Source of the DNA: an uncultured Lachnospiraceae bacterium
GTDB taxonomy: Bacteria; Bacillota; Clostridia; Lachnospirales; Lachnospiraceae
DNA length: 8,778 nucleotides
Direction: 5' to 3'
NCBI GenBank assembly: GCA_902803155.1
Contig: CADCOU010000324.1
Coordinates: 1-8,778 of the forward strand
Shown: positions 1 through 4,746 of the stretch, piece after piece
Layout of the letters: each line of letters begins with the position of its first letter
Position numbering within the stretch: position 1 is the first letter of the stretch
The notes under the pieces: model-generated
The model's input: only the letters and a program-made list of their open reading frames with translations
Told to the model about the DNA's origin: nothing
Database searches by the model: none
Translations under genes and position numbers: made by a program

Positions 1-347
1 GAGGCGATCTCTTTCAGGGACTTGCCTTCCAGAATGACCAGGAGATCATACCCGCCGGAAATAAGATAGACAGATTTTACCTCCGGATAATTGTAGATAC
101 GCTCCGCGATGTGGTCGAATCCCTTTCCTCTCTGCGGCGAAACGCGTACTTCGATCAGTCCGGTCACCTTGTCAGCATCTGCCTGTTCCCAGTTGATCAG
201 CGTGTTGTACCCGCAGATGATGCGCTGTTCCTCCATCTTCCGGATCTCTTCTTCGACCATCTCCCTGCTCGATCCGAGCAGTACAGCGATCTCCTCCGCT
301 GTCATCCTGGAGTTGCGCTCCAGAAGTGTGAGAATCTGTTCTCTCAT
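1..347 (-). CDS. Lrp/AsnC-family transcriptional regulator, partial (C-terminus beyond window start)
   Basis: The ATG at 345-347 opens a reading frame that stays open for 115 codons to the window edge. Residues 1-50 have the form of the AsnC winged helix-turn-helix: MREQILTLLERNSRMTAEEI, then an LLGSSREMVEEEIRKM recognition region, then EQRIICGYNTLIN as the wing. From about residue 60 the sequence matches the start of the RAM (ligand-sensing) domain: VTGLIEVRVSPQRGKGFDHIAE, then VYLISGGYDLLVILEG. Family members run about 150-165 aa, so roughly 45 residues are missing. Such proteins bind DNA as oligomers and respond to small effectors, often amino acids; the effector here cannot be read from the sequence. 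The start is fixed by a full AGGAGG at 355-360, seven bases upstream. The gene is 102 bp from the preceding AIRS-C gene and has its own AT-rich -10-like element, so it may begin a new transcription unit. Family assignment is strong; specific role unknown. Confidence 0.9.
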   Translation of the reverse strand, partial: MREQILTLLERNSRMTAEEIAVLLGSSREMVEEEIRKMEEQRIICGYNTLINWEQADADKVTGLIEVRVSPQRGKGFDHIAERIYNYPEVKSVYLISGGYDLLVILEGKSLKEIA

Positions 348-365
348 TGATGTTCCTCCTTATTA

Positions 366-376
366 ATTATATTATA
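366..376 (-). promoter_or_regulatory. Possible -10 element(s) upstream of the Lrp/AsnC gene
   Basis: On the minus strand TATAAT occurs at 371-376 and again, sharing one base, at 366-371, within an AT-only stretch that stands out from its GC-rich surroundings. It lies 19-29 bases upstream of the ATG. No convincing TTGACA-like -35 is found at 16-18 bp, so the promoter would be weak or activator-dependent. An AsnC-type protein regulating its own promoter would fit family habit, but that is inference. Confidence 0.35.
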
Positions 377-412
377 TGTAATCCCTGCTTCGAGGGGTTC
401 CTTCTGTATTAT

Positions 413-447
413 CCTGCGGGTGCGGATGCTGGCTCCGAAGCCGCAGG
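413..447 (-). other. Inverted repeat between AIRS-C gene and Lrp gene; no clean terminator
   Basis: CCTGCGG at 413-419 is perfectly complementary to CCGCAGG at 441-447. A smaller stem (GGCT 431-434 with AGCC 439-442) overlaps its inner side, so the two folds compete. It lies just after the AIRS-C stop codon, where a terminator would be expected. No T-run follows on the minus strand, however (the next bases are ATAATACAGAAGG), so it is not a standard intrinsic terminator. It may be a processing, pausing or Rho-related structure, or simply chance in GC-rich DNA. Confidence 0.35.
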
Positions 448-449
448 CA

Positions 450-926
450 TTATGCCCGTTCCAGATATCTCACGATCTCGCCGCAGGTGAGCACCCTGGC
501 AGTATCCGCTGTCGTTTCTCCGATCTTCACCGCCGGGATTCCCAGGATCCTGCACCGGAGAACTGCCTCTTCCGCATCCTTCACTGCGATCAGCCAGGCT
601 CCGTCTCCCCTGAGTTCGTACGGATCCAGGTCCAGCTCTTCACATATCTCGACTGTCTCCTGACGGATCGGGACTGCTCTCAGGTCAACGGCCAGACCAG
701 TCTGAAGTTTCTCTCCCAGGATCCACAGGGCTGCTGTCACCCCTCCGAAGGAGATCTTCACACGCGCTTCAGGAACGCATTCCTCAGGCGGTTCGTAATC
801 CCTGTCCAGCGTTTTTGCCGCATACACGATGGATGCCGGAAAATGTCCGAGAAGCCATTCCTCCCGGTCCGATGCAAGCTGTGCGGTACCCTTCTGTCCG
901 GCGAACCCAGTCATTACGATATCCAT
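450..926 (-). CDS. Stand-alone AIR-synthase-related (HypE/PurM-like) C-terminal domain protein, degenerate
   Basis: This 158-aa protein resembles only the C-terminal half (AIRS_C) of Clostridia 'AIR synthase/hydrogenase maturation factor' proteins, which are usually about 320-340 aa. Recognisable blocks are DIVMTGFAGQKGTAQLA (residues 2-18), HFPASIVYAAKTL (28-40), VDLRAVPIRQETVEICEELD (80-99) and DPYELRGDGAWLIAV (101-115). The ATP-binding N-terminal domain is absent. The usual HDxTEGG-type motif is eroded: the matching place reads KISFGGVTAALW (57-68), keeping the GG and ALW but losing His, Asp, Thr and Glu. Catalysis of the family reaction is therefore unlikely; a structural, binding or decaying role is possible. 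The ATG at 924-926 has no Shine-Dalgarno. It is one codon after the VanW stop and in the same frame, so expression probably depends on translational coupling. An internal ATG at residue 5 is an alternative start. Family resemblance is fairly sure; function unknown. It could also be a relic of a longer gene. Confidence 0.75.
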   Translation of the reverse strand: MDIVMTGFAGQKGTAQLASDREEWLLGHFPASIVYAAKTLDRDYEPPEECVPEARVKISFGGVTAALWILGEKLQTGLAVDLRAVPIRQETVEICEELDLDPYELRGDGAWLIAVKDAEEAVLRCRILGIPAVKIGETTADTARVLTCGEIVRYLERA

Positions 927-929
927 AGT

Positions 930-2447
930 TCAGTTGATGACCGTGACTGTCCCGTCTGTGACCGGGTTTCCCGCCGCATCGGTCTGCGGCGTCTGCTCCT
1001 GTGCCTTTCCGGTCGCGATAATCTGCTGCACTGCTTCCAGGTTGTTCGCCGAGATCGCAGCATATATCGCCTGCGACACGGAGGCGTCGGTCGTGACCGT
1101 CCCGATCGAATAGATCGTCCCGACTGCCTGGTAGAAGCTGGAATTGATACGGTACTCATCGATCAGCTCGCCGTCGACGTAGATCTCTTTCCAGAGCTCC
1201 GCCTGATATCCGGTATGCGGGGACTGGGTCTGCAGCACATAGCCGACCGGCTGGGACGGATCAGCCTGCAGCTGGAATCCCTCCGGCTGGTTGGTCGCGA
1301 GCACCTTGCTGGTAAACTGCACTGACCGGTTTTCCGGTCTGGTCTCATGGCCGAAGATTACGAAGGTGATCTGCCCGCCCGAGCAGTACCCTTCTATGTA
1401 AATGGGAGCGTCGGTATTGTTCACGAAGCACATATCCATGACGCCCTCTGCGATCGCCGCGTCCTTGGACGGTTCCACATAATTGACCATCATCGTATGG
1501 TTCGAACGGGCCGTGATGTCCATCTCCGCCTTCAGCGCAGCATTGTACAGAGTAGTGGATACCTGGCAGATACCGCCTCCGTAGGAATCGACCGTACGGT
1601 TCTCCTCATAGGTCGGCGCGGGAAGATACCCGTTCTCCGCCGAGAACGGAGTGACCGCCCTGGTGACCGAAAACTCATCGTCCGGCCAGAGAAGTGTTCC
1701 GTTGATCAGCGCACAGCCGTTCTGCACATTGACAGCGCGGTTGGCGCTGGACGCTGAATAATCTGTTGTAGCGGATCCCAGCACATCCTTCACCAGAGAC
1801 AGGGTTGCCGCCGACACTTCCGGACTGGTCACATCCACTGCAAGGTCTACCGAGATCTCTCCGCCGGTCCAGTTCTCGATGGCGTCTTTCACTTCGGCCG
1901 TCGATTCGTCTACCTTCAGTGTGATCCCGTCCGTTCCGCCTTCCACATACGGATAGCCGTCGCTTCCGATCAGGAGCTGTCCCTCTACCGGATCCGTGTT
2001 GTAGGAACTGCAGCTGGAAACAAAACTTCTGATCCGGTCCTCGTCCACCGTGAACTCCAGCGGATAATCCACGGTATTGTTCTCCAGATCCTTCTGCAGC
2101 TTATACCGCTCCACGATATTGCCGCTCTTGCCGATCCCCGTAAGGCGGTTCACAATATCCAGATTCGTACAGGAGTATCCCATATCGGCGAGGGAAGTCG
2201 TGACGGTATTGCCTCCGATGTTCAGGCTGACTGCAGTCGATGCCAGTTCGCCGACCTTGGTCTGAAGGGCTGCCTCGGCCTCATCCAGACTCATCCCGGA
2301 CAGGTCCACTCCTTCCACATGTACGCCGCTGGCTATCGTCTGGTCAGACGAAGAGGCGACCGGTCTGTCCGCATATGCATATGTAGTTATCATAGCCGCC
2401 AGGATCGCTCCTGCCGCGCACATCCGTGCGAATCTGCCTCTCTTCAC
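930..2447 (-). CDS. Exported VanW-family protein with G5-like C-terminal region
   Basis: The product has 505 aa. An N-terminal basic stretch and hydrophobic segment (residues 1-26, ending near TYAYA-D) form a likely signal peptide or membrane anchor. Residues about 41-230 contain a segment starting GVHVEGVDLSGMSLDEAEAAL, typical of the putative peptidoglycan-binding (PG_binding_4) repeats found before VanW domains. The VanW domain spans about 228-356 and holds its hallmark GGGICQVSTTLYNAAL (290-305) and FSVTRAVTPFSAENGY. Residues about 372-450 look like a G5-type beta domain (ELWKEIYVDGELIDEYRINS), followed by a Thr/Gln/Gly-rich tail. VanW proteins are cell-envelope proteins of unclear biochemistry, named from vancomycin-resistance clusters; this one has no resistance genes nearby and should not be read as resistance. 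The start is a GTG with GGAGG at 2453-2457, five bases upstream. It lies downstream of a small membrane-protein gene and is followed in frame by the AIRS-C gene. Confidence 0.9.
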   Translation of the reverse strand: MKRGRFARMCAAGAILAAMITTYAYADRPVASSSDQTIASGVHVEGVDLSGMSLDEAEAALQTKVGELASTAVSLNIGGNTVTTSLADMGYSCTNLDIVNRLTGIGKSGNIVERYKLQKDLENNTVDYPLEFTVDEDRIRSFVSSCSSYNTDPVEGQLLIGSDGYPYVEGGTDGITLKVDESTAEVKDAIENWTGGEISVDLAVDVTSPEVSAATLSLVKDVLGSATTDYSASSANRAVNVQNGCALINGTLLWPDDEFSVTRAVTPFSAENGYLPAPTYEENRTVDSYGGGICQVSTTLYNAALKAEMDITARSNHTMMVNYVEPSKDAAIAEGVMDMCFVNNTDAPIYIEGYCSGGQITFVIFGHETRPENRSVQFTSKVLATNQPEGFQLQADPSQPVGYVLQTQSPHTGYQAELWKEIYVDGELIDEYRINSSFYQAVGTIYSIGTVTTDASVSQAIYAAISANNLEAVQQIIATGKAQEQTPQTDAAGNPVTDGTVTVIN

Positions 2448-2482
2448 TCCATCCTCCGGATTTCTTGTCCTTCAAAAGTCGG

Positions 2483-2520
2483 CCGGCCTGTCTGAGGCCG
2501 GTATTCCTGCCTGACGCAGG
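2483..2520 (-). other. Two tandem short hairpins in the vanW leader
   Basis: Two perfect inverted repeats lie side by side between the 39-codon gene and vanW. The first transcribed has arms at 2516-2520 and 2506-2510 (5 bp, 5-nt loop). The second has arms at 2495-2501 and 2483-2489 (CCGGCCT/AGGCCGG, 7 bp, 5-nt loop) and is followed after five bases by only CTTTT. The second could act as a weak terminator or attenuator reducing vanW expression relative to upstream genes. The short T-run makes full termination doubtful. Confidence 0.4.
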
Positions 2521-2544
2521 ACACCGCCGATCAGGTGCCGTGCT

Positions 2545-2664
2545 TTACGCGGTCAGAAGCATCGACGGCAGCACGGAAAGCAGCATAGCCAGGACCAGGA
2601 CACCTACGATTACTGCCGCGATGATCTGCTGTTTCCTCTGACGGTTTGAATTGCGCTTTTTCAT
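2545..2664 (-). CDS. 39-aa single-pass membrane protein, unrecognised
   Basis: A short gene not expected to be called by default length cutoffs. The ATG at 2662-2664 is preceded by AAGGAGA (about 2672-2678) at normal spacing, which is strong support for translation. It reads 39 codons to a TAA at 2545-2547. The protein starts with a very basic, polar head (MKKRNSNRQRKQQ, residues 1-13). A hydrophobic helix follows (residues 14-37: IIAAVIVGVLVLAMLL then SVLPSMLL), ending LTA. By the positive-inside rule the head should be cytoplasmic. The shape is like the very small Firmicute membrane proteins such as Prli42 or DUF4044-type proteins; I cannot show homology and give this only as an architectural analogy. 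It lies between glcK and vanW, 83 bp from glcK and 97 bp from vanW, possibly co-transcribed with both. Function unknown. Confidence 0.7.
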   Translation of the reverse strand: MKKRNSNRQRKQQIIAAVIVGVLVLAMLLSVLPSMLLTA

Positions 2665-2691
2665 TTCTTATCTCCTTCTCACACTGTCTTT

Positions 2692-2720
2692 CCCGCCGGA
2701 ACAGTCATTCCGGCTGCGGG
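2692..2720 (-). other. Hairpin after glcK, without T-run
   Basis: GCCGGAA/TTCCGGC (2695-2701 with 2708-2714, 6-nt loop) forms a perfect 7-bp stem. It is extended by CCC/GGG (2692-2694 with 2718-2720) across a 3-nt bulge. It sits between the glcK stop and the small membrane-protein gene. The sequence after it on the minus strand is AAAGACAGTG, so it is not an intrinsic terminator. It could protect the 3' end of the upstream mRNA or mark a processing site. Confidence 0.4.
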
Positions 2721-2747
2721 CAATCTCTTTACATGTTCCGAAACAGG

Positions 2748-3683
2748 TCACAGTACCAGCTTCGCAGCTCCGTATATACCGGCGTCATTCCCGAGCGTCG
2801 CCAGGGCAAACGCGGCATTCTTGCATGCCGGAAACGCGTACTGTCTGTAATACTTCTGCACATACTCCAGAAGGACCGGGCCGGCTTTGGACACGCCGCC
2901 TCCGATTACATAGATCTCCGGATCCGTCACGCAGGCAAATGCTGCCAGCGCCCTTCCGAGATACAGACCGAACTTTTCGGCCACTTCATCTGCCAGCTCG
3001 TCCCCTGCCTTTACCGCGTCCCAGACATCTTTGGCGGAGAAGGCTCTGCCTCTGAGCATAGACGGCATGTCCGGTTTCTTCTCCAGCTGCATCTTTGCGA
3101 GACGTACGATACCGGTCGCGGAAGCCACCTGCTCCAGGCAGCCGACATTACCGCAGTTGCAGGGCTCCTGTAGTTCTTCCGTCACGTGTACATGGCCGAT
3201 CTCCCCGCCTGCTCCGCCCGAGCCTGCGATGACCTTGCCTTCCACGACGACTCCGCCGCCCACGCCGGTTCCGAGCGTCACCATGATGAGGTTCTTGTGC
3301 CCGGCACCGCCGCCTTTCCAGCATTCGCCGAGCGCCGCAGCGTTGGCATCGTTCAGGGCCTTTGTGCGGATGCCCGTCATCTTTTCCATCTCACCGACGA
3401 TATCGACATAGCCCCAGTGAAGGTTGACTGCCAGTGCCACCTCGCCCTTTTCATTGACCGGTCCCGGGATGTCAACTCCGATCCCTTCGATCTGGTCTTT
3501 TGTCAGGCCGCGCTCCTCGATCTTTGCCTTGATCGTCTGTGCGATGTCCGGAAGGATACAGGTTCCGTTCTCCTCTGTCCTGGTCGGGATCTCCCATTTG
3601 TCAAGGAGTTCTCCTTCCGAATTGAAAAACCCGCACTTGATCGTCGTGCCACCCACATCGATTCCAAAACAGTACTGTTTCAT
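2748..3683 (-). CDS. glcK: ROK-family glucokinase
   Basis: The 311-aa protein has the full ROK sugar-kinase layout. It probably phosphorylates glucose to glucose 6-phosphate with ATP in the cytoplasm. The N-terminal phosphate-binding loop is FGIDVGGTTIKCGFF (residues 6-20). The catalytic Asp is D112 within LNDANAAALGE. A glycine-rich adenosine/phosphate region is MVTLGTGVGGGVV (134-146). The ROK signature begins at GEIGHVHV (160-167) with E161 and H164. The zinc site is CNCGNVGCLE, with C175, C177 and C182. A C-terminal IGGGVSKAG (260-268) completes the ATP site. Length and motifs match Firmicute GlcK proteins closely. Its ATG overlaps the hprK stop as ATGA, and its GGGAG (3691-3695) lies inside hprK, so the two are probably translationally coupled. 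This ties glucose phosphorylation to the HPr-based carbon control switch. A different hexose or N-acyl-hexosamine as substrate cannot be excluded from sequence alone. Confidence 0.92.
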   Translation of the reverse strand: MKQYCFGIDVGGTTIKCGFFNSEGELLDKWEIPTRTEENGTCILPDIAQTIKAKIEERGLTKDQIEGIGVDIPGPVNEKGEVALAVNLHWGYVDIVGEMEKMTGIRTKALNDANAAALGECWKGGGAGHKNLIMVTLGTGVGGGVVVEGKVIAGSGGAGGEIGHVHVTEELQEPCNCGNVGCLEQVASATGIVRLAKMQLEKKPDMPSMLRGRAFSAKDVWDAVKAGDELADEVAEKFGLYLGRALAAFACVTDPEIYVIGGGVSKAGPVLLEYVQKYYRQYAFPACKNAAFALATLGNDAGIYGAAKLVL

Positions 3684-4636
3684 TCTTCTTCTCCCTGCTT
3701 TTCCATATTTGCCATAATGCCCTGCTGGACCCGGTTGTACAGTTCCTGCGCAGCGTTATATCCCATCTTCTTCTGCCTGTGATTGACCGCAGCGGATTCC
3801 ACGATCACCGCAAGGTTTCTGCCCGGCCGGATCGGAAGCGAATGACAGGTAACCCTGTTTCCGAGGAACTCCGTGTATTCTTCCTCGAGGCCAAGGCGGT
3901 CATACTCCTTGTCCTTATCCCATTCCTCCAGCTTGATGACCAGATCGATGTTCGTCGTGTCCATGACTGCCTCGACGCCGAACAGGGTCTTGACGTTGAT
4001 GATGCCGATGCCGCGCAGTTCAATAAAATGGCGGGTAATATCCGGAGCGGTTCCGACCAGGGTGTGGTCCGATACCTTCCTGATCTCCACGACGTCGTCC
4101 GTGATCAGCCGGTGTCCCCTCTTGATCAGCTCCAGGGCAGCTTCACTCTTACCAATGCCGCTTTCACCCATGATCAGAACACCTTCGCCGTACACGTCCA
4201 CCAGCACCCCGTGGATCGTAATGCACGGAGCAAGCTCCACATTCAGCCAGCGGAGGACCTCCGCGACAAATGCACTGGTCTCGCGGTCCGTTGTGAAGAT
4301 CGGCACGTCATACTGCACCGCCAGCTCCAGCATATCTTCGTCCGGTACGGTTCTCGTCGTGTAGACGATCGCAGGGATCTTGGACGCCAGGAGTTTATCG
4401 TAGATTACCTTCTTTCTCTCCCGGGTCAGCGTTTCCAGATAGGTATATTCCACATATCCGATGATCTGCAGCCGGTCTGCATCAAAATAGTCAAAGTATC
4501 CTGTCAGCTGCAGGGCAGGACGGTTGACCTCATTGGTCGTCAGCTTCTTCCCCTTCAGTTCCACCTGAGGTGTCACGTGGGTAAGCTTCATTTTTTCAGC
4601 CAATCTTGTAATCGGAACACTGGACTGTGTATTCAT
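3680..4636 (-). CDS. hprK: HPr kinase/phosphorylase
   Basis: The 318-aa bifunctional enzyme phosphorylates HPr on its regulatory serine using ATP or pyrophosphate, and reverses this by phosphorolysis. It is the sensor of CcpA-dependent carbon catabolite control in Firmicutes. The N-terminal domain (about 1-130) ends at the family linker. The catalytic domain has H142 in TIHGVLVDVYG, a Walker A GESGIGKS (157-164), and the acidic pair D180-D181 in RLITDDVVEI. It also has the HprK signature IELRGIGIINVKTLFG (205-220) and the C-terminal SLPIRPGRNLAVIVE segment. Length is normal (about 310-320 aa). The ATG at 4634-4636 is preceded by GGAGGA (4641-4646). It follows uvrC by 87 bp and overlaps the glucokinase start by ATGA; the uvrC-hprK neighbourhood is, to my knowledge, common in Clostridia. 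A candidate promoter lies at the end of uvrC. I see no missing key residue. Confidence 0.96.
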   Translation of the reverse strand: MNTQSSVPITRLAEKMKLTHVTPQVELKGKKLTTNEVNRPALQLTGYFDYFDADRLQIIGYVEYTYLETLTRERKKVIYDKLLASKIPAIVYTTRTVPDEDMLELAVQYDVPIFTTDRETSAFVAEVLRWLNVELAPCITIHGVLVDVYGEGVLIMGESGIGKSEAALELIKRGHRLITDDVVEIRKVSDHTLVGTAPDITRHFIELRGIGIINVKTLFGVEAVMDTTNIDLVIKLEEWDKDKEYDRLGLEEEYTEFLGNRVTCHSLPIRPGRNLAVIVESAAVNHRQKKMGYNAAQELYNRVQQGIMANMEKQGEEE

Positions 4637-4679
4637 TCACTCCTCCGGGAAGTATCATCCAAGTCTGCCGCAGGCTTTC

Positions 4680-4704
4680 TCTCAGCGGGGAATCCCCATT
4701 GAGA
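4680..4704 (-). other. Hairpin in the hprK leader with a GGGG-AAT-CCCC palindrome at its centre
   Basis: TCTCA (4680-4684) pairs with TGAGA (4700-4704), and GGGG (4687-4690) with CCCC (4694-4697). Only a 3-nt loop and a two-base imperfect step separate the two parts. No T-run follows in either direction, so it is not an intrinsic terminator. If transcription starts near 4711 (see the candidate promoter), it would be the first structure in the hprK mRNA. Confidence 0.4.
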
Positions 4705-4717
4705 TGATTTACAGATT

Positions 4718-4746
4718 ATCGTATCATGCAAGCGTGTCTTTGTCGA
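4718..4746 (-). promoter_or_regulatory. Candidate sigma-A promoter for hprK-glcK at the 3' end of uvrC
   Basis: On the minus strand TCGACA (4741-4746) and TACGAT (4718-4723) are separated by 17 bp. This is one mismatch from TTGACA and two from TATAAT. The -10 lies directly after the uvrC TGA (4724-4726), and the predicted start near 4711 would give a leader of about 75 nt. The -35 and spacer lie inside uvrC coding sequence, so part of the match may be chance. Confidence 0.35.

Noticed and set aside
930..932. TGA between VanW and AIRS-C as a selenocysteine codon
   Set aside because: The VanW protein ends naturally after a low-complexity tail. There is no evident Sec insertion stem directly downstream, and the position matches no known selenoprotein family.
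420..1325. 301-codon open frame on the plus strand opposite the AIRS-C and vanW genes
   Set aside because: It is antisense to two genes with clear families. The translation has no recognisable domain and is Arg/Cys/His-rich, as expected for a shadow frame in GC-rich DNA.
930..2447. VanW protein as evidence of a glycopeptide-resistance cluster
   Set aside because: No vanH/A/X/R/S-type genes are present. VanW-domain proteins are common envelope proteins in Clostridia without link to resistance.
2692..2720. Intrinsic terminator after glcK
   Set aside because: The stem is good but no T-run follows it on the transcribed strand, so it is listed only as a hairpin.
3779..4702. 307-codon open frame on the plus strand opposite hprK
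   Set aside because: Its mirror is hprK with every catalytic motif intact. The plus-strand product looks like composition-driven noise and there is no ribosome binding site.
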